A stretch of 64,000 bases of DNA from Eunapius fragilis (GCA_963681505.1 OY811975.1:5695490-5759489); one strand, 5' to 3'; counted from the first letter of the stretch, positions 10,824 through 22,814 are shown. Numbers and translations are program-made. Notes: generated by a model not told the origin, from the sequence alone.

Positions 10824-11644
10824 TTACCCGAGCTCCGTGACACATAATTTTACAGCTGACATTATGATTATACATGTGTACATGTGCAGAAATGGCCCAT
10901 ACATTGGCGATCATTGTTTTTCATGCAATTTGAAATTTAAACTGTTTTATAGAACGGACAATAAATCGGTTGTGTACTTCGTAAAATTATACCTTAAACC
11001 ATCATTTAGCTAAAATCAAGACAGAAATTTAATTTCTACCGTGCATAATTTCTTCATAAAAGCATGTCATCAATAATAAATTGTAAATAATTGTGAGAGC
11101 AAATTCACGTGACACGGGGGCTTGATAACCCCGACCTTCCACGAAGGTCGGGATACCGGCCCAACTAGATCCCTTCATCAGAGAATGAACGCCACCTTAT
11201 ACAGCTACATACGGCACGTACAGCTACTTATAGCTCGATTTATGAAGCGCGTATACACAAATAAAATTGCGATCTTGATACTATGCGTATACTATAACGC
11301 AAGGTCGGGAAAAGTGGGTTCGGAAGACTAGGACAAGTGGGTTAGTTTGCCTTCAAAGATGGCGCTACCTGGTAGCTACAGTAGTAGGTTTCACTTCACT
11401 TAAACGCCTTCGGCGAGGCAGTAGAATAAAAGCAGCTTCTAGTCTCGGTCCCAGACCCTTACGTCACAGTCCAAATTGATTACATCCACACGTTAGGACT
11501 AGGGTTTGCACACGGCCGTTTGCAGCCAGGCATTAGGTTTTATTATTTTCAATAATAAACAACGATAAATCCTCATAGAGATTAAAGGAAACAAAATATG
11601 TGTGTCTATTGTGCCTGTAGAAGGCTTCCCTTTAGTCGACATAT
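10824..11644. other. 3' flank of receptor array; hairpin; no gene
   Basis: Probably 3' UTR and flank. A perfect 10-bp stem with a 3-nt loop lies at 11130-11152 (CCCGACCTTC / GAAGGTCGGG), and 'AAGGTCGGG' recurs at 11301, so 11130-11309 may be a small MITE. The last few hundred bases, read on the minus strand, could be the far side of the Ty3 element interrupted by the ISL2EU-type insertion, but I could not prove it. Confidence 0.35.
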
Positions 11645-11738
11645 AGACCTTATTCGATAAAAGATGAATTCCATTACTATACGAATGAATCTAATTATAA
11701 TCACGTGACGTTGTACATTGGAGGATTTGACTTAGACC

Positions 11739-12632
11739 ATAGATTAATGACCTTATAGATACGGGATTGGAAACGCTGTACATTGCACGATTCTATCATG
11801 GTTTCACGTATGCATGACGTCATGTTTGATGTAGGAGGTGGAACACTCTAGCTTTCTTCCAGGTTTCGAAACCGTCAGTGAAGTACATGTACATTGTCTA
11901 GTACACCTTTCGTATTTGCGCTTTGATGCTAGGCGACCTTGTCGATACATGACCTGCACGATACAACCATAAAAATATACATACGAGTGATACGACCAAG
12001 AAGAACGCGATCATTTATGTGCATAGTGGGCCGTATATCTTTAGAACCAATATGTGTAGAAGACTTTAACATACACCACGCAACCCATCGACCTTTCTAG
12101 ATTGGTAAAATACTAACCAAAAGCCATAGTTTTGTACCATGTCACAACAACAGCCTGCGAGCTGCTGGAGGTTCAAAACGCGCAAATTTGAGTTTGAAGC
12201 TCTGAATCTCTTTTTGTGTAACAACTACAAGTTTGCAACGAACCCTACGCAACACTACCACCTCTGCCTTTGCTGTGTAACGAGGTTTCAACGCTTAAAG
12301 CTATTCTGTGTCGCCACAGTAATCAGCGCAAAAATTTCACTTCCTATTCGCATGACCTGATACAGCCGTTTAACCATCGTATAAAGCACAAGGTTTAAAA
12401 GCCGAATCATTTGAACGTGCTTTCTGATTACACAAGTTTTCATACTACTTTTTATATCGTCAACTGCTTTCTTGTACCTTTGCTGTCTCTGTTCAGGACA
12501 GTTTCTTCACCTCCCCTTGACAAGAGCCCGCGCTTTTTAATTAGATTCATGCGAAACGATGATGGAACATCCGTACGTAATACTAGCGTATATAGCGTTT
12601 CCAATCCCGTATCTATAAGGTCATTAATCTAT
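11739..12632. repeat. Perfect 39-bp inverted repeat upstream of the transposase
   Basis: Positions 11739-11777 and 12594-12632 are exact reverse complements; the arm begins 'ATAGATTAATGACCTTATAG'. The right arm ends 9 bp before the THAP start codon. It could be a nested MITE or a transposase-binding/promoter array inside the element's 5' region. Confidence 0.8.
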
Positions 12633-12641
12633 GCTTAGACG

Positions 12642-14820
12642 ATGGTATTGAGTTGCTGCGCTCCGGGTTGTAGAAACAAAAAGAAAGCTGGCTCTCCGAT
12701 CAAATATTATCGGTTCCCGTTGGACCCGAGTCGTAGGATGCTCTGGATCTCCGCAATTCGTTGGCAAAGCTTTGTCCCAACTGACTCGCATAGGCTTTGC
12801 AGCGATCACTTCATATATCAGGTACCGATTTCACGCCGAACAAAAGATGCATTATCACACTTACTAGGTCATACTAGTCTCGATCCACTGCATCCTGACT
12901 TCGTTCCAAGCATTTTTGATGATGTGGATTGTCGAAGTAGGGAAAAGCTCAAAAGGAAGCTAAAGAAATACATACAGACCACAGAAACGAAACGTAAACG
13001 TAGCACATCTGTTGCTTGCACCGCCATGGAAAAGGATAAAACATGTACGTATGCATCTTCGGCATGATAACTTCACTGTTTCAATATATGCATTTTTTGT
13101 AGCACTGCAAGCAGATGCTATTGCAGCCCAAACAATATCAATGGTGGATGACATTTCACATCACGTGGAGCCTTCAGTGACAGACGTGCAGGTGCAAGCA
13201 CATTTTGAAGTTAACCCAGTCACAGTTGATGAATCTTCACAGAATGACAAATGTATTCAAGTGATGCCTTCGGTTAGTGACAATGCAGTTCAGGTAGAAC
13301 TTTTGATGGATGACAACACATTTGGGGGAAAACCTTTGACAAAAGCTGTGATGGTCCAAGCAGATGTGGAATATCCAGCAATGATACATGGCGGTGTTCA
13401 GACAGAGGAAACGGATCAATGTTATCCCTAGAAACTCTCAAATAGAATAAAAAATAGAATAAAAAAACTTTAACTTAGAATATCGTGAAAACCACGTTTC
13501 TTTAAGACATCCAGTGCACAGATATTGTATACAGCATCACACTACAAATAGAATCCCAAACACAAATGTTAAGAGCGGAAGCTGTAGCGGAGCTAAGGCA
13601 GTGCGATTACGGGGATACGTAGATGGTAAAAATTTGTAGCTTTTATTCTACGCAATAGAATAAAATAGAGGTGTACGCTAGTATAATTTATGCTTTTAAA
13701 GTGTAAGTGGCTTAACTGAAATGAGATTATAGTCAATTTATAGAAATAGCTGTTCAGCATTGGGTAATAATCACGCAGTATGTAGAATAACACGCTCAGC
13801 TATTATCCCTAGAAACCTGCAAATAGAATAAAAAATAGAATAAAAATTTTCTATAGGGTTATAGCTGTGTAAACCTGAGGGTTGATAAGCTTAAGCTTCA
13901 GGCATGTATAGGACCATTATCAGAACAGCATTTGAAGGATGATGACAAAAAAGTCAACTTTTACACTGGGCTCCCTACATTTTCTATGCTTGACTTCATA
14001 GTTAAGTTTATATCATCAGGAGTACCTTTCATAGGCAAACTGAGTCGTTTCCAAGAGATATTGTTGGTTTTGATGAAGCTTAGGCTGAACCTTGAAGAAC
14101 AGGATCTAGCATACAGATTTTGCGTGTCACAATCAACTGTTTCTAATGCGTTTAGGAAATGGATTTACACCATGGCAGAACAACTCAGTTGCTTGATTCA
14201 GTGGCCATCAAGGGAGCAAATGATGACAAGTATGACAATGGTGTTCAGAAAGTTTTTCAAAAACTGCATTTGCATTTTGGACTGCACAGAAGTATTCATT
14301 GAGCGTCCAGCAAATCTGCAGGCAAGATCACATACATGGAGTGAATATAAACACTACAACACAATCAAAGTGCTAATTGCAGTAACTCCTCAAGGAACAA
14401 TTTCCTTTTTATCTGAAGCATTGGGAGGACGAGCGTCTGACAAATTCATCACAGAACATAGTGGTGTTCTTGATAAACTAGAACATGGTGATCTTGTTCT
14501 CGCTGATAGAGGTTTTACAATCGAAGATAGTGTAGGGCTATATTGTGCTAAGTTGTGCTGTCCTCCATTTACGAAAGGGAAGAAGCAATTATCTCGCAAT
14601 GAAGTAGATTATGCACGAGAAATATCTCACGTTAAGATACATGTTGATGAAAAAGAAATTTAAGCTTCTTGAAGGTGTTATTCCAATCAACATGCTTAAT
14701 GAGAAGACACCCGCTGACGACAAAACTTTCATTGATTGTATTTTTACAGTCTGTGCAGCTCTCTGCAATGCTTGCACATCTGTTGTTCCTCTTACCCATG
14801 CACATATACAACACACCTGA
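12642..14820 (+). pseudogene. THAP-DDE_4 transposase of ISL2EU-type element, inactivated
   Basis: Exon 1 (12642 to about 13044) encodes a THAP zinc finger: start MVLSCCAPGC, then the LCSDHF motif, giving C2CH spacing. Exon 2 begins after 'tttttgtag' near 13103. Exon 3 starts after 'ttttctatag' at 13858 and encodes a helix-turn-helix region ('YRFCVSQSTVSNAFRKW') and the DDE_4 core with 'CILDCTE' (first Asp) and 'LVLADRGF' (second Asp). Near 14640 the frame breaks where the family has HVER.IGR.K. A deletion leaves 'HVDEKEI' and stop, and the C-terminal part ('FKLLEGVIPINMLNEKTP', 'CAALCNACTSVVP') continues in another frame to 14820. The third catalytic acidic residue is therefore lost. It converges on the YqaJ gene. 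Confidence 0.85.
13423..13850. repeat. Direct repeats of about 48 bp in the transposase intron
   Basis: The phrase 'TTATCCCTAGAAAC' followed by 'CAAATAGAATAAAAAATAGA' occurs at 13424 and again at 13804, about 380 bp apart. It may be a local duplication or the ends of an inserted sequence inside the intron before exon 3. Confidence 0.7.
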
Positions 14821-14887
14821 CTCCACACTAAATAACATATGCAACTTACATGTAATGCAGTAAACACAATTACAACTTTCACAATTT

Positions 14888-17087
14888 TTATTTGTACTGT
14901 GGTTTGCAATCAGGGCAGTACCATTTGCCCCTTGGAACATAGTCTAACTCTAGACACGCAATGTGATACCATTGAATTGGGCACTGAGGATTGTCACAGC
15001 CAATCAGATCTGAACATACTTCATCATCCTCTAGCTGACAGTAGCACCATGCAGCTGGTTCCTGAATTGTGATTGGTGCTTGCAATGAGCTTGTCGGACT
15101 GTTTTCCAAAACATTTCTTTTGCTCCACCATTTTCCAATTAATTCTGGAAGGATGCCATAATAATACATCTCATTAACCTTCCCAACTATTTCAATGAAG
15201 AAGTCATATTCTGAAATGATCCTTTCAATGAAACAATCTTTGGTTGTCCAAACAACCAAGTCAGCATATGTTGCTTCACATATGAAGAGTTGAGTTTGTA
15301 TCTGGTAGTAATACGAATGGGAATGCTTCAGAGAGAATCCGCAAGGTGTTTTCTCGAGACAGTCAATTAAATTCTCGTGTACAGCATCAGATATTGTGCA
15401 TTCCCTTGCATTATATGGGCATTTATTTCTAGAACACCTTTTCCACAGCAGGTACATTGTACAATTCCATCAGGTGATGCTCCCAAATGAGGAAATGAGG
15501 GATGGATGCGCAGGCCACTCAGTTCCACATGAAGGTTCTCACACTGTGTAAAAAGGGTTGTTATACGATACTGTATAACAGTGAGTATGGATACGTTATA
15601 CGTAATATTGCGTATAACGTCTCCATACACACTGTTATACATATGTTATACGCTGCTAATTAATGTTATACACAGCGTATAACAACCTATTTTACATAGT
15701 GGATCATGTTGTAGGGAAGCAGTTTTCTCATATCTCGATCTTGCATCAGTTTCATGTGCAATGCCCCAGCTGCATGTAATAGAAAGTGTAAAACATTTAT
15801 TCTATGTCAAAAATTTTCATAAAACCCACCTCGTTGCAGCACTTTGGAATTTAAATTTATGAGGGTAGCAAATTGAATTTATTAATGATACAGATGGCTT
15901 TGAAACATTTGTGGAAGCAGCTGACTTCATCTTTGAGGCTGTCACTCTTCCAGATCTATACTCATACCAGGCAGCACACCTGAATTGGTTTCTAGTTATA
16001 AGTTCCAAATATGTCACCTGCTCTGTAGTCACTGAAAGTGAATTGAAAAGTTTTTTGCCCTCTGCAACTAACTCATTGTAGGACATGTTGAAAAACTCAG
16101 GCCTATAAAGAACTGTTAAAAGAGGAGGTAGAGACTCCGTGTGTCTTCTTGGGTCAAAAGCTGAAGAGTATCCTGGCAACAAAGACAGTATACCTGCTGT
16201 AGGATTAATCTCAGCTAGCGTTTTGAAAAACTCATCCTTTCTCATTTCAATGCCAAGACTGTATGAGGTGCTTTTAGGATGGGTGTTTGATGATCCAGAT
16301 CTAAGAGATGCATCAGAGCTGGGACTTGAAAACACAATATCCCTCACTGTAGCATATTGTAACTGTAAAATGTAAAGATTTTTACAAAGATATAAACACC
16401 TACAAACTTTTAAATACAATGTATATAAATACCTCTGTCCTTAGTGAAGGCTGAAGCCAACTGCAAGGCAGTGAAGTGCAGACAGTTTCACTTTGTATCC
16501 TTGCTTTAGCCATGACAGCATATAACAAGGCAGCAATGTGCGCGCATGCTTCCCCAGCTCCTGCCATGCAGTTACAATGTGCACATATAATTGAACCACT
16601 GTAGTTCAAGCCAACCCATGGGCACAAGGGAGGAACACTTCTTGCCTGACTGTGTTTAACCTAAAATTATACCTATCAATGCCAGGTGTACATGTGTTTT
16701 AAAAAAAAAAAAACGTTTACTCACCTTAGCACGAAGTAGACAGGACTCAGCATTAATCTTCATCAAACCTACATTCGTGACATACCCAGCTGTAAAGTAT
16801 GCCCAGGCTTCGGTGCTCTTGTATGCTTTTAGTGATTCTTTTGTGTGAGGGCTAGGAGAATCGATTAAATAATTAAAAATGTCTGGGAACTCCACGTTAG
16901 GCCAACAGTCGGGGTCAGATTCCCAGTCCTCAGATGTTGTAGCGTACGGATCGCTGCATAAACCAAGGATTTCGAGCTTCTCATCGTACCTACGTTTGCC
17001 TCGAGCGTCAAGTTGCTTAAAAAAATCTGATTCCCCCACCAGCGTTTGCTCCTGCAAATACAATCCATCGATACGGTTAGTCGCCAT
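14888..17087 (-). pseudogene. SWIM-YqaJ nuclease-PHD protein of ISL2EU-type element, inactivated
   Basis: Exons on the minus strand: 17087-16725 (N-terminus), 16660-16433 (SWIM zinc finger 'CAHCNCMAG.GEACAHIAAL'), 16372-15840 (N-part of YqaJ domain), 15769-14888 (catalytic part and PHD). Phases 0, 0, 2 join correctly and the exon 3/4 junction restores 'WGIAHETDARSRY'. Catalytic motifs are 'HLGASPDG' and 'KGVLEI', after which one missing nucleotide shifts the frame just where the family has E-x-K. Downstream frame resumes with 'CPYNAREC' and ends with a PHD finger (CYC...C..C..WYH..C...WYC..C). A 160-bp MITE also splits exon 4. YqaJ proteins are lambda-exonuclease-like nucleases thought to assist transposition. 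Confidence 0.85.
15542..15701. mobile_element. MITE inserted in YqaJ exon (160 bp)
   Basis: Ends CACTGTGTAAAA and TTTTACATAGTG. The whole interior is a palindrome of GTTATACG-type repeats. Flanked by TCA on both sides (15539-15541 and 15704-15706, with two extra bases GA at the right). Removing one TCA plus the element restores the nuclease reading frame ('LQHENLHVELSG'), which dates the insertion after the gene was functional. Confidence 0.85.
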
Positions 17088-17175
17088 TCCTCCAATACAT
17101 CGGTATGGGGACGATGAATTACATTAAGATCACATGCACGCAACTAGCATTCATGTTTCTTCGAATAAGGTCTAT

Positions 17176-18890
17176 TATGGCCAAGGTGAGGGTGTGCCCC
17201 TCGAATACACATAACTGAGCATCGCAACAAAGAGAAGGCAAAACGGCATCATAACACCTACTTCCAACCATTTGTTGCGAGCATCGACGAGAATTATGAA
17301 CTATTTGCCTTAAAAAGGGCCAGTGAAGTCTACATGTAATCTGGACCATGGTCGTGAAGGCCATTCCCACTGATGCAAGAAAACAGGAGGTGGTGATTTC
17401 TGGTTAGCTTGGCACACACTGCAAGAAGCAACTTTAGCTTCCAAGTCCTTTTCAATACCAGGCCACCAGACAACACCTCTTGCTAAGGATTTCATCGTTG
17501 TGATTCCTGGATGTGCATCATGGAGAATCTTGATCATGCACTGCTTCTCTTGCAGCTTGGGGAACTACAACCCTGTTACCCCATAGAAGACAACCATCTT
17601 GAACGCTTAACTCCAGGTCACGCTGCTTGAAGGGACGAAATGTAGGATCTTCGGAAGAAGCAGAAGTCCAGGTTCCATGTTGAACCATACCATGAACACG
17701 AGAAAGAACTGGATCCTTGTTAGTTAAACTCTTCATAGTGGAAGCAGATATAGGCTCTTCACTCAAATCCAACAGCAGCACAGTATATCACCTGGAACTG
17801 GCACTTCACTAGGACAGACTGGCACAGGTAAGCAACTAAGGGCATCTGCATTGCCTTGCAACCTAGCTGCCAGGACGAAAAACAATGGACTAAGGCACTA
17901 TGAGTGAGAGCCCAACGTTGTACCCTCAAAGATGCCATTGGAGGAACAGGTCACTTCATTGAATAAGTACTGCAGTGGTTTGTGATCAGACAAAATTGTG
18001 AAGTGTTTGCCATAAAGGTACTGGTAAAACTTATCTGCACCGAACACTAAGCCAATGCCTGCTTGTCTAACTGTGAGTACTTCCGTTCAGCAGGAGGCAA
18101 GGTTCGAGAAGCATAAGCAATTGGACGGTCAGATCCATCCTCAAAACAGTGAGAGAGTACAGCACTCAAACCGTACTCCGATGAATCACAAGCGATAACT
18201 AACTCTTTGTCTGGATCAAAGTGAACTAGGAAGGAAGAGGAAGTGAGAAGATTCTTAGCTTTCTGGAAAGCTGATTGCTGTAACGAATTCCAACACTAAT
18301 GATTACTGCTCTTCAAGAGGTCATAAAGTGGTGCAAGTGTTGAAGAAAGGTTCGGCAAGAATTTGCCATAATAGTTCAATAAGCCTAAGAAGGATCTCAA
18401 CTGTGCAACATTTTAGGAGCTGGAGCTTGCAAAATGGCTTGTTTTTTTTTTCAACAGTGGGCTCAATATCTTTGGCAGTGATGCAATGATCTAAGTATTC
18501 AACGCAAGAAAGGAATTAAGAAAAAACACTTTAAAAGACTTCAATTTAACACCACTATCTTTTAAGCAAGAAAGTACTCTCTATAGGGTTTGGAGATGAT
18601 CACTCTCAGAAGAACCGGAAACCAGAATGTCATCGAATGAACACGCAAACACCAGAAATACCCTTAGCAGAGTTGCGTTGAAATATAGCAGGTGCAGTTG
18701 CCACCCCAAACGGTAGCCGATTATAACGGTACAACCCACTGTGAGTAGAAATGGTCACGCGCGGTTTTGAGTTCTCGTGGAGAGCTAATTGAAAATAAGC
18801 ATTTGACAAATCTAGCTTAGAGAAGATTGAACAGAATGCACTGCCTGAACACAACTACTGACATACATCTCGAGCGCGGTTAACCAGTCC
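17176..18890 (-). pseudogene. Ty3-type retrotransposon pol fragment
   Basis: Read right to left: reverse transcriptase fingers/palm ('FSKLDLSNAYFQLALHEN', 'YNRLPFGVATAPAIFQR'), RT thumb and RNase H in broken frames (about 18560-17850), a spacer, then integrase zinc-binding domain ('HPGITTMKSLARGVVWWPGI' with C..C) and the beginning of the integrase core ('HVDFTGPF', 'VDARNKWLEV'). Many frameshifts and stops; the catalytic core is not complete. It ends at the right end of the ISL2EU-type element 1 and its other boundary abuts the hAT at 18904. Old, inactive. Confidence 0.85.
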
Positions 18891-18903
18891 CTGCATGCCT
18901 ATG

Positions 18904-20086
18904 CATCGGCGTCGAAACCGGTCCGGCAGGTCCGGCGGCCGCCGGACCAATATTTTTTATAATTATATAATTAAATTGATTATTCATGTGCCTTAATGTT
19001 ATGCGTTACAGGTACATAGTTTTTATCACGTAAGAAGTGTGGACGATGGGTGGCATCAGATAAAGCTTTACATTACTGCTGCATGTACAAGAAAATGGAT
19101 ACCGCTCGCTCGATATTGTCTTCTTCCGCGTCTGCCGTAGTGCCGCCTGAAAAATTTCATCCGAATAAGTCGTTTCCTTTTCCGAAACGGTCCTCTAGAT
19201 CGAAGGGTGAAGCACGCTCGTTTAGACCAGAGTGGTGCGAGAAGTACAGCTGGCTGCACTACGATGCTGGCACTGATGCTGCGTTTTGTTTCATATGCAT
19301 GAAGACAGAAACTGAGAAGAAATTTAAATCTATAGTACGAAACGTGAAGCTAAATTCATTTCCAAAGGATATACGAACTGGAAAGATGCATGCGAAGCTT
19401 TTAAAAAGCACGCCAACAGTGAATGTCATAAGGAATCCGTTGAAAGCGTTGGGTTACCTGTGAAGACTGGTGATGTGGTAATGGCAGCAACCAATGCTGT
19501 TAGTGAGCGCAGTTTTAGTACAACGAGACGCATGAAGACGTACTTGCGAAATACGATGTCCCAATCTAGATTGAACCACATGATGCTGTTGAACATTAAC
19601 CAAGAAATCCTTGATAACATCCTCATTGATGTTATTGCGGAAGAGTTTGTTCGAGGTAACGAACACAGACTTAGTCAGTGTGGTCATTTTATAGCTTGAT
19701 TTTGTTTTTATTTCGGAGTTACGACTGGAATAGTGTAATCGCTATATGTTAAGAATTAATTGCCATGTATTTTTCAATGAACTGCATGCATGTACTAGTG
19801 GCCGGCCTACGGCGAAAGCTTTACATTTACATATTTTTGGCAAGCTGAAGCATAAGAATTTATTGATTAACCGGTTTGATGAGCGCGCCAGGAAAAGACG
19901 GTAAAAACGGGCTTTTTTCATGACTTCAAATAGCATGATATAGTTGAAAAGCTTCTGGGGGAGCTTACAGCGCTCCCCCAGACCCCCTCGCTGTAAGTAA
20001 TTAGCTTCACACCCACCCACTTTGCTCCGCCACACTCATTATTATTCCTTTGCCGGACCAATGTATTATACCTTCCGACCCCCATG
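18904..20086 (+). mobile_element. hAT-type element, internally deleted (about 1.2 kb)
   Basis: Approximate inverted ends: 'CATCGGCGTCGAAACC' at the left, and 'CCTTCCGACCCCCATG' at the right, with 'GGTCCGGC' / 'GCCGGACC' slightly inside. The interior encodes the two ends of a hAT transposase. Boundaries are approximate and I could not confirm an 8-bp target duplication. The right end touches the next ISL2EU-type element. Confidence 0.6.
19050..19699 (+). pseudogene. hAT transposase remnant: TTF zinc finger joined to hATC
   Basis: The first part encodes a TTF-type/BED-like zinc finger as in ZMYM1-like hAT proteins ('FRPEWCEKYSWLHYDAGTDA', 'FCFICMK'). After one frameshift near 19330 the frame continues as 'TNWKDACEAFKKHANSECHK' and runs directly into the hAT C-terminal dimerisation region ('NAVSERSFSTTRRMKTYLRN'). 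The catalytic RNase H-like core is absent, so the reading frame is an internal-deletion product. It could at most give a DNA-binding/dimerising peptide. Confidence 0.8.
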
Positions 20087-20344
20087 CTATAGACGGTTTT
20101 CATCATGTGACATGCCACACCTTTTTCTGCGTGGGTGGTAGGGCAACGTACGATAACATGGCGGTGCGTATCTTTCTTCACTTCCGTGGGAGGCTCGAAA
20201 ACGCTACACAGATAAGCTGAAAATCAGCGGAGTTACTCTTCCAGACCCTTAAAGCATCGATCAAGGGCTTTGGACCGAAGATGTAACGAGCTGGCCCACG
20301 TTGGAGTTTGGTGACCTGTACTCTTATTAAGTGGATTCCAAGGG

Positions 20345-21060
20345 ATGTTCACGCAGGAATCACTAAGGGCATACAAGTCCTTAGAGGCGTGTAACTATTT
20401 CTTTAATGGGTATGTCCGCACAGTTTTTTATTACGATGGCAGTTGTACTGGAACCAGTGGCTATAGCTCCCGGTTTTGCATTCTAAAAGCGAAAGTGCAT
20501 GAACCCCATGCAGCCAAAGAGCTATAGACAATCCAAACGAAGCATGGGTCATCATCAATCGGAAAAACAGCTTTGTGGAAACTGCACATTGTTCTTGCAT
20601 GGCTGGGTAAGTCATTTTGCATGCCAGACAATGTCGTGCAAGCTTAAAAACATGTATGGATGATGGATACGTTTTGTCCTTACAGGTTAGGTGAAGTTTG
20701 CAGCCATGTTGCTGCATTGCTTTTCAAGATTGAAGCTGCTTGTAGGTTAGGCTACAAAAATCCATCTTGCACATGCCATGCCTTTGGAACAAGAGTTATG
20801 TTGATAAGGTAGAGTAGCAGGCTAGTGGATCATCATGCAAGCAGCATTTATTATGGTGCCATTTCTACTCTACACACACCCTACAATTATAGGTACAGCC
20901 AGCCATGGTAATTGACATAGATTTTGTGAAACCATCCTATAGTAAAGCGGATGCTGATTAAGATCAAACATCAAACAACATCCAGTACAACATGATGCAT
21001 TTCCAGTCCAGTTGTTCAGCATCACATGCCACCGATGCTTTCATCGGTGTCACTTTTACA
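20345..21060 (+). pseudogene. YqaJ-gene 5' part of ISL2EU-type element 2 (SWIM exons)
   Basis: Exon-like pieces: 'TQESLRAYKSLEACNYFFNG' (20345-20507), 'ETAHCSCMAG' ending at donor 'GG|GTAAGTC' (near 20606), and after 'tccttacag' 'GEVCSHVAALLFKIEAA' (from 20686), completing a SWIM zinc finger CxC...CxH. This parallels the first exons of element 1. The nuclease catalytic core is missing; the foldback element replaces this part of the locus. Confidence 0.75.
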
Positions 21061-21112
21061 GTCTCTCCATGAAGTCATCCCTGATGCTTGCATATCATTC
21101 TCTTCTTCCAAA

Positions 21113-22814
21113 GGGTCATTCTATATCGATTCAACACACATAAGTTTCATTTTTGGAAGCATTTTTGTGGATGAGTGCAGGCTATTACCCTGTGTATATT
21201 TATGTATTGTACTAACTTTTAAATATCAATTGTTCGTAAGTTATTAGGTGTGAAAAAGTTGACCACATATGTAAACTATGCTAATTATCTTTGCGAGCGT
21301 TACAACAGTAGCGATGGTTATTTTTCCATGCGTACAGAACATCATGACTATCACGCTGTTTATTATATTAAGGAACTTCATAATTGAGCACAACGGAAAA
21401 TATGCTTTTCGAGCGTATTAGTTGCCACCATTTAAAAATACACACTTTTTATTTGGTTTTTTTATTTTTATTTTAATGAAAGGCTATCTGTTTGCTTGTT
21501 GTGTTTCCAATCGCAAGACGGAACGCCAAGCCGTTACTAAACTACATCGCATCGAAGCGCTCGTGTTTTAGTCTTAAAGAAAACCTTCTAATGTGTTAAT
21601 TGTGCACTTATATAATTGGCCACACATAATGAATTTAATTACTTGATGTACAAAAGAAAGAATATTCCCCTTTTCAATGGCTGCAAACTACAAGTCTGTG
21701 TCACTCTCTCCCTCATGGTCCACCATGTCACCCTCCTCCCTCATGGTCCACCATGTCACCCTCCTCCCTCATGGTCCATCTGTGTCACCCTCTCCCTCAT
21801 AGTCCACCATGTCACCGTCCTCCCTCATGGCCCACCATGTAACCCTCCTCCCTCATGGTCCATCATGTCACCCTCCTCCCTTACCCCTCCCTTATGATCC
21901 ACCTTGTCACCCTCCTCCCTCAACCCTCCCACATGCTCTACCATGTCACCCTCCTCCTCACCTCTCCCTCATGGTCCACCATGCCACCCTCTCCCTCATG
22001 GTCCACCATGTCACCCTCCTCCCTCATGGCCCATCATGTCACCCTCCTCCCTCATGATCCACCACGTCACCCTCCTGCGCTGTGCAGCATATGTGTCCAT
22101 GTGGAAGGTTGACATGAAGGGCCATGAGGGAGGAGGGTGACATGGTGGACCATGAGGGAGGAGGGTGACATGGTGGACTATGAGGGAGAGGGTGACATGG
22201 TGGACTATGAGGGAGAGAGTGACACAGACTTGTTTAGTTTGCAGTCATTGAAAAGGGGAATATTCTTTCTATTGTACATCAAGTACTTAAATTCATTATG
22301 TGTGGCCAATCATAGGTTTGTTTAGTGCACAATTAACACATTAGAAGGGTTTTTTAAGACTAAAACACGAGCGCTTCGATGCGATGTAGTTTAGTAACGG
22401 CTTGGCGTTCCGTCTTGCGATTGGAAACACAACAAGCAAACAGATAGCCTTTCATTAAAATAAAAAAAAAACCAAAAAAAAGTGTGTATTTTTAAATGGT
22501 GGCAACTATTACGCTCGAAAAGCATATTTTTTGTTGAGCTCAACTGTGACGTTCCTTTATATATTAAACAGCGTGATAGTCACGATGTTCTGTACGCACG
22601 GAAAAATAACCATCGCTACTGCTGTAACGCTCGCAAAGATAATTAGCATAGTTTACATAAGTGGTCAACTTTTTCACACCTAATAACTTACAAACAATTG
22701 ATATTTATAAGTTAGTATAATACATAAATATACACAGGGTAATAGCCTGCACTCATCCACAAAAATGCTTCCAAAAATGAAACTTATGTGTGTTGAATCG
22801 ATATAGAATGACCC
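21113..22814. mobile_element. Foldback element, 1.7 kb, with minisatellite core
   Basis: Left end GGGTCATTCTATATCG and right end CGATATAGAATGACCC, with CAAA duplicated on both sides (21109-21112 and 22815-22818). The arms are inverted copies over roughly 600 bp, including TTTGGAAGCATTTTTGTGG and its complement. The centre (about 21700-22250) is a minisatellite of about 25-28 bp units (CCCTCATGGTCCACCATG) in one orientation on the left and inverted on the right. ORFs over it are repeat translations. No transposase of its own. Confidence 0.9.

Larger units (their letters stand above)
11645..17173. mobile_element. ISL2EU-type DNA transposon 1, near complete (5.5 kb)
   Basis: Ends are AGACCTTATTCGA at 11645 and TCGAATAAGGTCT at 17173, extending imperfectly to about 28 bp, with AT dinucleotides on each flank as target duplication. 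It carries two convergent genes: THAP-DDE transposase (+) and SWIM-YqaJ-PHD (-). A DDE_4 transposase paired with a YqaJ-type nuclease protein is characteristic of ISL2EU (IS4EU) elements, a PIF/Harbinger relative. Both genes have disabling lesions, so the copy cannot move by itself, though its ends look intact. Confidence 0.85.

Noticed and set aside
11130-11152. Perfect hairpin as tRNA arm or terminator
   Set aside because: No cloverleaf, A/B box or T-run goes with it; more likely a MITE end or chance.
21616-22140. Overlapping His/Pro-rich ORFs
   Set aside because: They are translations of the minisatellite core of the foldback element.
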